A DNA stretch of 64,000 bases from Varroa destructor. Lineage: Eukaryota; Arthropoda; Arachnida; Mesostigmata; Varroidae. The notes beneath the pieces are model-generated. The model was not told where the DNA came from. It made no database searches and worked only from the letters and a program-made list of their open reading frames with translations. Of the stretch, positions 1 to 13,600 are shown one piece after another. The number at the start of each line of letters is the position of its first letter. Position 1 is the stretch's first letter. Position numbers and translations under genes: made by a program. The DNA lies in assembly GCF_002443255.2 (NCBI RefSeq), contig NW_019211460.1:35101498-35165497 (forward strand), given 5' to 3'.

Positions 1-2811
1 TACATAGCGACATACAATCCGCATCTGTATAGTATAGGATTGTGCTAGCGCCGCCGCGTACAATTCCGATAATACATATACGGGACACACATATGCGGGA
101 TGTACATGATCGTGGTTCCATAGTAGGTTCTTGTTAGGGCAGTCGTAGACGGTAAGCGGCAGGCCTCAAGATATGCGAGAAAACATCTTTGGATGAGTGA
201 AGCCTTGGTCAATATAGCATCTAATGTATATTTAAAAGAATACATTCAGTGTGTATTTAATATTCCTCCACGTACTACCCACCCCGAAGGTATATAATGT
301 TTACATGGTTATTTGTAAAATAGTCGATAATTGTTTTTCATTGCTGTTTCGTAACCTTAGTCTTTGATGGACCATATGGTGAAAATCATTCCAGATCGTA
401 TGGTGGCTTGCGTGACTCTATCGATAGCGTGTGCCCGTCTGCTTCGGATCATCTGTGTTCTATTACCGTCTATCCAAATAATCCTGTGATTATCAAACTG
501 ATATTCAAATAATCATGACTAAATAATGGTCAAGGTTCGTCGTCCTATTTCTAGTTTACACTTTCCATAATAACAACGCGTCGAGCTGATAATGCAGCAT
601 CCTATACACCTCACCATCGATTTCGAGGTTTTTCAAAATAAGAAGTTTCACGGTTATTATGTGAAGGCTACCAATGCGAAGACCTATAACAGACTCATCT
701 CTACGAAAAATTTGCCTGTAAAGCTCAAACGCTTTAATGTTAGGAAATGTGGTACTCTAGAGACAAGCACATTTAAAGCTATTGGATTGACAATCTCATT
801 ATTTTTATTACGCATTGTCAACTGAGCCTGACACTGAACACTTTTTTCAATGGGTTCAGTACTTCCAGACGTTGGATTAGTAAATGAATTCTTTATATAT
901 CTATTGCCTCAAGAGGATATCACTAACCATATAATGATGACCAGTGTCCTGTTTTCAACACCCATGTTACATATCTAATTTGATACGTTATTTAACTTAA
1001 TCCATATTGAAGTTATTATACGAATATATTTGGAGGGGTCAATCGATCTCGAAGGCTTACTTGAAATATTAATGCATGTGTCTCTAAAACAAAGATATTT
1101 CACTTGGCGTTGAAAACATATTTACGTGCCTAAGAGTACACAACGCATCGCGAGAGGGGGATCATTGTTGAGTGCCATCGACATGTGAAGCCGGATAAGA
1201 CATCCGTTTCTGCAGATTGAAGCAGTGCAGTACGTGGATAAACAGCTGCAGTGTCTGTGCAAGTATTTTTTTAAAAATTTTGCTTTAACAGATGGTACTT
1301 ATTGTCTAGATACCAAATCATAGGGTCTTTACGACTTTCCACTAGGATTTTTCGAAGCATGGCACATACTGAAAGCTTAACTATCTAATTAGAGTGGCAA
1401 ATTTTGTATAAAACTGTATTACCACTATACATGGAGCCGTAGCGGGTCCCGGCCAAAATTCCAACACGAACGTACGAGTCAGTTATCACTGCTGTCTTTT
1501 TATCTATCAATGATATCTTTTCTACTTATCAAAATGTTAACCTATCGTATATACAAGAAATATTATGTATGTGTTGCACATTACGGTGAGCTATTGTCCT
1601 TGAAGATGAATTTCTCATAGTGTATGAGGAGTTCGCTTACGAATCCCTCTTGGCTTTGATACTTCAATCAGTTATCGTAGTATCATGCGATTATGTTTAA
1701 CGGTTACGCCGTTAATCAAATATATTTCACTCAAAATACCCTAGCCGATGCCACAATGGGCATGTACAAGCTCATCGCAGTCAAATACAGCTGTGATTCT
1801 GTTCAGTTTCAGCAAAAAAAAGTACCTCATTTGTGTAAATATATTAAAAAATAAATGGCTCGTTCAGGCTCCAATCGCAAAACACCTAATTATTTTTATA
1901 ATTTTTCCCACAAAATCCCGAAAGGGCCTAGTATACAATTCGTCTCTGTTTGCGTTTTTTTTTTCTTACATTTAGGACAATACCTTTTACTCATGCATGG
2001 TTATTTAGAGAAACAATTAGACCAGGGCTTTCAATGTTTTGAATACTTTTATTATTTATCAATGATTCCCGGAATAAAATCAAGCACAATATCACAGAAA
2101 CGTTTGACGCTTACTTCCTATATTTACATTTTATATGTTCTCACTTACTACAAAAGTTTAATATTGGATAATTTGATTATAGGCTAAAAACGGATCCATC
2201 ATCTAAATCAACTTCTGGCTTCATTTTGTGAATGGCTATTGCGTAGGTACATTTGGCGAGAGGAATGGTCGTGTGCTATGTTTGGTTTCTTATCCCTGGG
2301 TGTACGGCAGAGGCAACAAACATAAGTGCGTGTAAACAATACCGGCTCTCATGCATGAAACAACATACATTATAGCTGCAGCGGCCGTAATCATTGTAAT
2401 GAACAACACGTCCGTTTACAAGAGGCACAGACTTCTTGTGTCCATATCTTATTAATGCAACAGACCGGACAGTCAACAACCTATGGAAGAAAACGTAGCA
2501 TATAGTACTTTACCTTGAAGCTGAAACTCTGCACTGACAGCTTGCTCTTCGCGGGTTTCGACGGAGGACTTAAGTGGGCCCAGTTATAGGGTAGACCCCT
2601 ACCGAATGACGTTCCGTGGTAATATTTCAGACTTCAAATTCGAAGTAATTTAGCATATGGGGAATGGAGGCTGAAAGTCAGCCAAGGTTTAAAAAAAACT
2701 TATTCTGTGAGCGTACATACGATGATGGTGAGAACAACTCTACTTAAGCAGCGAAAACCCAAATTGGTTCTCTGTATTAAGTTGTTTAGCGCTTAAATAT
2801 TTGCTACATAC

Positions 2812-2830
2812 ATATATATATATATATATA
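2812..2830. repeat. TA dinucleotide microsatellite
   Basis: An uninterrupted alternating AT run of 19 bases in gene-free DNA. No gene context. Confidence 0.9.
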
Positions 2831-4651
2831 GGCTTTTCCGGTGCTTGCCTATATCGTACCGACCGATTCGTGTTGTTTTAATTTCTTTGCGAACGGCGAC
2901 TATTAGCACAGAACGCCAATGCGAAAATGGAACGCAACTAATTCAGCTTGTACGCAGCTACTCAGCTCAAGGTACCTGAGGTATGCGTAACGACGCTTCG
3001 AGTTGACTCTATTGTCCCTATCGTCACGTGCTTGTGCCCCTAAATGACTGCGCGCAGTTGTACAACAGCTTTATTTAAGGTAATATTCCATGAATAACGG
3101 TAGTAAACGGCATCGCCAGAAGTTGTGAATGCATTTCCTAACGGGTTGTGCGCGTTCTGCAGCAGTTAATGTTCAGCCTGCGTGTGGGGTCGCACGTTTA
3201 TCATTAATTCCATCACTGCCTTACGCAGGCCTACCGCCCCTATGCCATTATCGGTACTAGAAACACTGAAGGGGCGTAGACCCACACATGAGTTGTCGGT
3301 ACTTATGCTACAGGCACCATTGAAGCACACGGAATTGGGGTGAGTAAGTTATGTGTAGGGTTGGGGGTTTTGTTAGAAGGAGAGTAAGACAGAGATTGCC
3401 GTCTTCGTCGATGAAAGATGAATGAAAGTGAGAGAGTATTTGGGCTGAGAGGAGTTAATATGAGTATCGGAAACACGAGCCGATCCTGGCAAAGATGCGG
3501 TCTGGCGGGAGTGACAGTCCGCGTGTAGGCTAAACTACAACGACGGCCGGGCAAAGAGAGAAGAAGATTCCCGTACGATCACTACCATTGGCATCGGCAC
3601 ATTCTCATTAATGCCCCTATTGTTTTCTCGACGACAAACGCCTTCGACGCTGGGCTAACTGCGCCAACTGCACGCACATACATGCACACGACTGCTCGTC
3701 GAAAAGTCCTGCGCAAAGGAACGAGGAGCGGTTACAGCCAATGTGAAGTAAATACGAGCAGCTCCTGCCAGCGAACCTGCTTCTACGAACGTTGGTCTAC
3801 GAACCGCTGTTGACGCTGTTACTACCGTCAGGGCAGCCTGCTTGATTCTATGACTGAATAGAGATCTGCAGAAGTGCTTTTCATATTGGTGCTAGTCTGA
3901 GCGTAGGCCGCGGCGGCAAGTTAGCAACAAGTGCGTATACTGTAGCATACTGATACGTAGCTGCCTGTCTGAATGGCGATTCTATATGTCGGTTGTCTGC
4001 TAACGCCCAACTATAGCTGACTAGGCTGGTGCGTTGTTTCGTTCAATGACTGCTCGTCCACCCGCTATGTTCATCGATTGGAGGGGCGCTAGAGGCTTAT
4101 CATTTACAAGCGATGAAACCCCCGTTGTGCCGGTAGTTACTGCTTTTCCTGCGTTCGATGCACAATACGAAAGGAAATTGGTGGAGCGACTTTTTCGCGT
4201 GGGAGGCATGCCACGCATATATGAGTACGTGAAGTGGTGGCAAATTGTTCCTGTTGCCACCACTGCGTCCCTGACGTTTTCGCTACGGGCGTTGTTGCGT
4301 AGCTTTTGTTGTTGACAGTACTCGATATAGAGTGGTTCGGTATAGAGAGGTTAATGGTAATCGGCTACTAACTAGCGGCTACGTGGTATGCCTGCTGTTC
4401 TCTACAGCATACTTAACATGTTCCTAGTCTCATAAATACGTCAGCTATCGAAAAGAAGCAGACGATTATCCATATTCGTAACACAAATGTCATTAATATC
4501 GAGTTACCTACTTTAATATGTCGTATTACGCTGCGGATAGCTAAAAATAATTATCATAGTTAATGCAGAGCGCACAACTGGCACGTTTTACCTCCACCCC
4601 AGGAAGTATAAAAACTCGTTTGTTAAAGCCAGGCTTCAAAGGTCACTGATG

Positions 4652-4674
4652 TATATATATATATATATATATAT
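4652..4674. repeat. TA dinucleotide microsatellite
   Basis: An uninterrupted TA run of about 23 bases in gene-free DNA, a likely length-polymorphic site. Confidence 0.9.
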
Positions 4675-7600
4675 TATTGCCGCCAGCATGTCAATATGTT
4701 AGCACCTCTTACTGGTAAGTGCCGGATATACCTTGTAAAAAAGAACGTGGGCACCAGATTTATTGACCTAAATAGTCAATTTTTTTATTTTAAATTACCT
4801 CCTACTTGTGTCTAAAGACGTGAAGTATATTTTTATCATAGGCTAGTTAACAACAAACCACCTGCTACAGAAATTGTTAATTTAGGTCAGCCAAGAGGTG
4901 TTCGCGAAATGGTAAAGTCGTTATGGTTAATCCGACCGATCTACATATGGAGTCTCCGGATCCCTGCTGACCGATTAATCAGATTCAAGGTCTACATGTT
5001 CGAAAAAGTCAAAAGTTTTTCATGAAGAAAGCATAGATACGATGTGCGGTTCTCCTACGGCCACAATTCGACGTCTTCAACAGATTTTCACAATTGTTTT
5101 TCTACTACTCATGAACTACACATCAGATCTTAACTAGTTTGCACACTGCGGCTCGTAAGTATTCCCTGCCGCTGGCCTTTACGCGCCTTAAGAACAGCAA
5201 AACGGTGTTGTCTGGAAGCACGAGTCATTGCTACGCAAAGCTCTACAAAGCTGGTCTTGTGATTCCATTGTTTCAAAAAGCACTTCGAGGACACACCTAA
5301 CTTTCTTCCCTCTGGAGTAATTTAATAATAGATCGTGGTGGCTTCTTCTTCAAGAAGATTCTATACAAATGTCATCGCCGTTCATCTTCCGTATCGTTCA
5401 ACCAAAACATTTAAAACTAACTAAGTTATACCGCATGCAAGCAGTTACTCGCCGAACGCAATTTCGCTTCCGTAAACGAGCGCATTTGATATATCTCTTC
5501 TTTTTTTCATCAATGTTTAGACTGATAACACGGCTCGACAGATACAAATACAGTTTTAATGGGTGTAAACTATTCTTCTTCTTCTGTTTGGTACAATGAG
5601 ACAAGCAGATCCAGTAATTAACTGTAATAAATCACTAATAAACCAACGTTAAACATAAAAAGTAGATTATTTTCGCCGTGATGATCATGAACAAACAGTA
5701 AAATCGAAAAGTTATTGTGTCTTTATTGTGACCTTTGAACAAAAGTTTCTTGATTAAAAGCTACGAGCTGTCATGGCAAAAGAATATAAATAAGTTTCGA
5801 CTGCCCCGAATGGTTTACGTTTTCTGAATGACGTGAAGATTTGTTTATTCGTTTCTTCCTACGAATCGGAATAAGTAAACCTTGATTTTTTTGGCGCGTT
5901 CAAGCTTACATGTGTTTATCGTACATTGTTCCATAGACCTGGATACATGTATTCTTTTTGTTTTGGCTTGTTCTTGTAGGCTATCGGTGTATTTAGAGTT
6001 AGCTTGTCGTGTCACTGTGACGTAACAACATGGTGAAACATTAATATTTCTTCCTCAAAAGGTGTTCTAAGCCAGCGGCTGCAAAACACCGCAGTTCGTT
6101 GCAAATGCCTCAAGCGCTACCCAAACTGGTCGGCCAAGTGGGCGCACCCCGCTGTTACTGTATGTCACGTAGTGTAACCCTCTGACCCAAGTGCACCATC
6201 GTCTGTCGCATCGTATGGCTACCTAGAATGAGAGAAGTGCGAACAAATGATGCCGGCACGAGCCGTATGTGCGACATATGGATAAGCGAGAAAAATAAGC
6301 CTAAGGGTAGACAGACGACATAAAGCTAAGCCTCTACGATGAGGGCTTACCATTGACATGGGCAGTTATTTATGCCTCGACGTTCTCAGTGACGAACAAG
6401 ATGGAAAACAGCAATACCTTTATTAGGTAACTGGGCACAGCTAATGCATGTGTGTGTAGACGCACAAAAGAAAGCATGGCGCCTTATTCAAAAAAATTGA
6501 GATTCCTAAGGATTTGCAGTAGAAAAAGAAACACTTGAGCGGAATAGATAATTCTGTTCGATCTTTTTTATGTCGGTATACGTAAGCAGTGACCTATATA
6601 CGAAAGATGAGCAATGTTTAATGAATATATGTTTCAATATGATAACTGCCTCTATTCAAATTTTTTCCCAAATGCCATACTAGTTTAGCTAAAGTCGTGA
6701 ATTTATTTATTCCCAAATAATATAAAAGACAAATACAATAAATAAAACCGCACTACTACCAACGCCGGGCGCGTGTTAAAGCTCTGCAGTGATAAAACCT
6801 GTGGAGCTTTTAGCATTATATTGTGTATCGTGCTGAAATTCGACTTCTATTTATGTTGTTTCGGTTCGACTAACGGCTAGTTTTAAAACAAAAAACGTAA
6901 CAAATAGTCGACGGACCTCGATGGTTCCCTTAGAAGGAAGAATCGCATGGCGTATGGATGGAATAGTTGGAAAGTATTATTTACTATCAAAAATGAGTAT
7001 GTTCATAATAATTCAAGGTGGAAATAATAAGTCTTGACTTGTCCAAGTAATAGATATAGGCATTTTGTAGGTATATACTGTACCGTCTTGCAAACCACAT
7101 ATCATTTTCCATAGATGAATTCCAATTGATAGAAGTTATCATAACAAGGATCACAATTGTCGTCGTCACGGTAAGATTAATAATAATAGCAGAAGCAACA
7201 AACCACAATAGGATAAGACGGCAGCTGCGGAGGCGGATTGCCAGACAACTTTTTCTTTCTTTAGCCGGTAATTCTCCTCCATTGTTGCCCCGATCGTTGC
7301 CCGTAGTTTCCGTGTCTATTCTGTTCAACAGCTTCAACAAGACCAACAGCAGCAGTATTAGTAGTAATGCCTGTAGTAGTTGTAACACTATGAACGTATT
7401 GCTTGTCTTTCAATCCATGTACATACGTTTTTCCGTCGATGCCTAAGTTCACACAGGCTCACGTACGCTAACACACAAATATACGTATAGTAATTAATCA
7501 TATTGTTTGCAATTTTTTCAATGTAACATTTGTTAATATCGCTGTAGGTAGAGTACCACGTGACTCCTGGTACCTTGATCCTCACTCAAAAGAAACATTT

Positions 7601-10600
7601 GTGTGCCATCTCTAAGCCCCTGCTACAGTAACGGCACTTTGAAGTGGGTGCAGACGTGCAATGTTTGTATATTCCGCAATCTTTTCGTTTTCACACTGCG
7701 CGAAACGTCTACCGACAACTATGTTATAAAGTAAAATAAAGATCTAACAGCACCGAAGGGTGGCTCGCAGTTCTTTTCTTCCAAATCGCATTCTGTCACC
7801 GCACTGTTAGCAATTAAACCGGCCACAGGACACATTCAACAACCTCATTTTCAGATACAGTAGATATGAACGGCATTCAGCTTGCACATGTTAAAGGCTG
7901 CTGCCGCGATGTGAGAAAGCTGACAAAAACCTTACACAGCAAAAGCATTAAACGTAACCCTGTATAATTTTACAAAGCCCCTTTGGTCGATGTTCAGCAT
8001 TAGCGAAGTCACCGAAAACCTTGAATTAGATCAACAGTAGAATATTTAAGGGTTAAACAATGACCTGTTTACTTTTACAGAAGCAAAGGCATTTATGTAT
8101 TTTTCGTCTGCTATGACAGCAGACATTAGTCTTGAGCAAAACGTTTACTTGAACTTCGAAAGCGAGCTTTAAATTTCCCTAATAACTGGTAAGTAGCTCG
8201 ATGTCAAAATGAAAACTTGTCACTGGACAATACCTATTTTCGGGGAAATTACCCTTAACACTGTAGAAAATCCCCTTCTTACTGATAGGATTGAAACCTT
8301 GTTTTAGCATTCATTGTCAGATTGCGAACTCATATGCCGAACTGTTAAAGTTTAACTCAAGACCAAACATGCCTTTCGCACATAATTACCCATTTATTGA
8401 ACTAACTCACTAAAATAAATAGTTGATCATTTTTTTACTTGATTTCACATTACTTCGCGCGTGCGCGTTAGCGTTAGTAAATACTTGTAATACATATACA
8501 TAACATATAAATAAACTATTACCTTATTATGCATCTACATATATTAACTTTAATTGAAATAAAAAAGAAAAACGAAAATAAATTTGTACATTTACGATTG
8601 AAGTTCCGTGAACGCTGTATAAATAAAGCAAAAACAAAATACCCTCATCTAACTTCACACGAAGCAAATTGTATTATGCACGTTAATAAGACTATGAATC
8701 ATGTAAACGTGACTATATATCAATGTTGTTATCTCAACACTAGTCGATATACAGTATTGTCCTAGAAAATTCGTGTCGACGCTGTGAGATTCATACTGTT
8801 TTCACTCGATGATCGAATAGTTTTCGCCCATAATAACAGGACGTTTAGCTCCTTTTTTTAATTATATTTTCTGTATATATATATGTAATGATTTATCTCA
8901 AGTTACGACCTGTAAAGCTCTTCAAATACGCCAATGTGCTATTGTTCTACCTCACTATATCTAGTTCTCTTCGGGACTAGCGAAGTTCACTTTTGAATAA
9001 TTCCGAAGCAAGCTGCTAACGACCAATTGCAAGACTTAAGACTTCTGTCTGGATTTCTGGCTAGCTGGCCCAGCTTTTTGGCGTTCCGTCTTACGACAGG
9101 CCCTACTACAGCTTTATTAAATACTTCAAGGACCTGTTGGGTTAAAGGGCTTTATACGATTACGCCGGTAGAACCGAGCAGAGCAAGACGTTAATGACCT
9201 TCATTGTTGGACTTTTTTTTTATTCAAGGATCGAAATATGTAAACGCAAATAGTACATAAGATAGAGCAGTAGTTCTATCGACAAACTTCACATCGCTTA
9301 TCTGCGTCAATTGCTGGAGAAGGAGAGATGAAATCAAAGGGTTTATACGGAGGCGTCTAACGGGTAGGAATCTCTTGATACTATACAGAAGTCTACGTCT
9401 GGAAAGTATATGGGGAACGATGCCTGCATGCCCGAGTAAGAAATGTCCATTGTGCGCGTCCTGCACACGATCGTTTTAACGCATCGACAGCTAAACACTT
9501 TAGGTAACTTCTCAATTGGATATTCTTACCCAAAGGCTTTGAAAAAGCGCGCCAGCTTACTGCAACAATATTTTACCTTTATATTATATCTGTACGCTTC
9601 TGCCTATCGCATGCTACTCAGCTCGTAGTTTGGCCTGGGCGTACCGAACGTTTGTAATTGTTTGCTCCACCTTGAGTTGTCATCGATCATGATGATGATG
9701 GTGATGACGATGAACATATTCCTGCCACAGGCGACCATTACGTTCAGTTATCAACGCACACCCCCCTTTCTAAAATCCACGTTGAGCCACGTTCCCAAAG
9801 CAAGTTTCTACTACCTCAACAGCCAAGACAGACCTACCGATACATGTTAGTAATTAGCTAAAAGCCCCCACAATATGCAGACCTCTAATATAATTACTGC
9901 TGGTAAATTTAGCTATATAAGTAATTCCAAGTTGTTCATTGAAAAAGACATAACAAAACGTAAAAATTCACACGGTGCATACTAACCTCGTTAACAGTTT
10001 CTGTAAGATTAAAGAAAACAGTTTGACGCTAAGTAGAATGTGTTCCCGCGACTATTTCCACAAACATTTAACCCATGCTTATCGGTCGTTTGAAACTACG
10101 CTGAGTGAAAATGTGCCACAACCTGTACCAAATAGGGTAATTATCAAAAACACAGTGTACATTTGCAGCACGTCCGTACCGGAACGTTTATAGTATTCAT
10201 TGTATATATTGCAGAAATATAGTCTAATCGTTAATGTCCTTCATTGTACAATTGAATCCCAATCCCACCAGTTCTTGACAGCTCTACTACAACAAACTCA
10301 AAAGAATATATATTTATAAAGCTACAAGCGTCCGTTGTTCAATGAAAGTTAGCTGCGCATGAGTAAGTTGTCTTACCCACCCGGCTGATTCGCACTCTAA
10401 TGGATACTTCCGCACAGCCACAGAGCAGGATATCTGGGCAATTCTTGTGCAAATAGATAAATGCGTATCCATCTATATATATGTATGTATATGAAACGTT
10501 TCATTGAAAGCTATTTGCAGGCAACAAATATGAGTGCCGTTGCCGAAGAACTCGATGTGGAACGGAGGAAACGATGACAGGAACTGGCGACATCAGTAAC

Positions 10601-13600
10601 AGAATATGCTTACTACATTGTCCGCTATAGCGACCTCCTTTTCCCGTGTGTGCTTGTCGAAGGCCGCAAGCAAAATAACGCTTTCGGAGACTCAAATTTA
10701 AATGGGCATACAACTAACAAAGCGAGCGAAATATGCCTCTACGAGCATCAAGCAATTAGCGTGCCACGAACGGAAATGGCGTTGCTCCACAGACTTCACG
10801 CTATCCCGCCGCTGGTGTAACCCTTATGGTTTCACAAGACACGATATGGGTGCCGACCGGCTAAGAGTGAATCTGCCAAACAATCATATTTCGCTTTTAT
10901 CAGTGCCGGACGACTACGAAAAAATATAGCCTGCCTATCATAAGAGTTGGGAACAGGGCCCCAGTTTCATTTTCTTGCTATTCATCTATTAAAACCAATC
11001 ATTTTGTAGTTGAAGTTTAAATTTGTCAATTTCTAAATAATAAGTAATAAAAAATGAAATGGTGACACCAGAATAACACAATTTTATAAGTTAAACATAG
11101 CAGAAATTGATGGTTCTGTTAGACAGATAACAAGATAGTGATATAATCGTGCTAGCCTAGTTCGTAGACAAAACCAGTTTTCGTTATGTACCTATCGCTG
11201 ATTAACGACGAGATTCGGGAAAAGATTCAAACAAACGCAAAACAACGCATCCGTGTCCAGGAGACTGGCGGTCCGAGAATGACGAGTCGCTAAAAAGCCT
11301 GTTGGCAAATATCATTCGGCCGATCATTACCACGCACCACTATTACGACAACGATCTGTTAACGAATCTCTGTTAGCATATCAGCTTTCATTAATACATT
11401 GATTACTGCAGATTTATGTAAGTCGATTTGCTTTTGGATTTTCTTTTAGTTGTCCTTCGTTTGTTGTATACTTTCGAGATGAATTTTGTGAAAGGCCAAC
11501 CGTTTATGCAGGCCTCCGCATCCCACTTGACCCCTCATCAATTCAAAGCGGAGCATTCAAATAAGGCACTGTATCTGGAAACGATCCATGCATGCCAAAA
11601 TGGAAGTGATTTATTTTGTAAAAATGCCCATTTTTTCACCTTAAAAACCTGCTTGTAAACCGAGATGAAATAAGCGACAAATCAAATTATCGGTACAAAC
11701 ACTAAAAAAGACTCTATTGCATATTCACACAATACTTGGAGTTGTCTGCATCCGTATGAGATGCCTCGAATCAGCCAGTTCTGGAACATTAGAAATATTT
11801 CCATTACATTTTCGTTGTTTGTTCATATATAGTGGCAATTAGGGTGACGTTTGCCTCGACGAATCCAGCCATATTGTATGTCGAAAGAGGGTAGCTAAGC
11901 AGCAGGGTACGCTATTAACGGGAGCAACTAACAAAGTTGGCCACTTGTTATCCCGAACTTTAGAAGGGCCGCTCGGTGCAACATGTTGCCTCTGGGACCC
12001 CTGGCCAATTGAAGAGGTTTCGATCAGATTGCTGAAGGACCATGACAACAGAACAGCTCCAATCAACACAAACAGACAGTATTATAGTACTTGCAGAAAA
12101 ACTAATAGAGGCACGTGCCGCCGGTCATAACGATTCTGCCTCTGTGGGAAAGTTTCTGATCGCTAACAGAGCGGCTGCAGAAGAAAATACTAGAATAAAC
12201 ATATGATTACGAATTAGATAACAGCCAAATAAAGACTACACGTATTTATTAGTCAAGCGCGTTTATTTATTTGTGTCAGTGTGAGCAGGATGTTCCAATG
12301 TGATGTTTCAATGAAGCAAACACCAATTCTTTGCAATCGGTTCTCGCAGTGCTTACTTTTACTATTCGTTGTATCATTGTTCACTTGTCTAGTTAAATAA
12401 ATAACATCAGGTTTCATCGAAATAAAACTTTTTTTTACGGTACAATTCTACGCTATAATACTAACCAGGCGCTAGGGTGTGTGATCAAATCAAGACACAT
12501 AGCAATAATGACAAGCCAAACCAGGGGCTTAAACAAGGATTAAATAGACTGTATAGAATAAGGGTTGCCAACATACGTTGCGGCTGTACTAATACTATTA
12601 GTACTTTATACTAAAAGTAAAGTAACATATTATAATTTATTCTGATCACTTTCTACCTGTGGTGGCCTAATAGATAGGTGGGTTAGAGCCTGGATTGCGG
12701 CATATACTAAAGAGATTCTGTCAATAAAGAAAAAGTTAAACCAAACAAGTCAAAGCACAATCGAATTCATATGAGTTTTGTCATAAAGCACTTTATCTTT
12801 TCAAGCGAGACGACAATTTCAGGGGCAGCCGATATTGTCCGTTTTGCTATGAGCCGCTAAGTGGCGTTACTTCTTGGTGGAAGAGGAGGTGCAGCTTTCC
12901 GCGGGTCGTAACCATTAGACCTCTGCGCTCTTTTACTTGTGCCTAACCTCTTGTCAGTTCGACTCTATATGGATTAGTACTGCTGACCGGCGAGAGAACC
13001 TTCGGATCAATCAGCCGCCCTCCCCCCCCCCCATCCCTCTGCAAGCAGCCTGATCCACTTTTCAGAGGCGTTATCTTGTGGACCCGGCCTGTTTGAAAGA
13101 TCATCATAATTCCCGCGTCCTTTTGCTTGATTGCTAATATCCAGGAGCTTTGAATACGTCTTTTTGCTGGTGTCTTTCTTTCATAATAACAACGCTTTTC
13201 TCAAGGAGGTTTCTTCCATTGCCGCTCGTTATCATCGCCGACATGTATAGCCGAACAGACCTCTAAAAACTGCCATGCAAGGCGTCAATCGGTATGAGGT
13301 ACAACGATCCTGATACTAGCTATAACCAAATAAAATTAAAGACACAAATCGATTGTCGCAGGCGAACATATGGATATCTAATATTCACAATGAAAGAGAC
13401 ATACATGATATTATCATTTACAACATATTCGTCTGGAATAAAAGGTGCGCGGCATTTACACTTATGCGTTTCATCTGTCATCACGGTTCACGATTTGAGA
13501 ACGGCTATAGACATTAAGATTTTATGGCGTCGTACTTGGATAGCACCGCAACGTAAAACATAGCGTAAAACATCATAAGTGGCTGATTTTGAAAAACTAA

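Noticed and set aside
6987..7446. Overlapping frames on both strands with a Leu-rich hydrophobic run
   Set aside because: The hydrophobic run is produced by degenerate CAG/TAG-like triplets, the minus frame starts at GTG, and neither product resembles a protein family.
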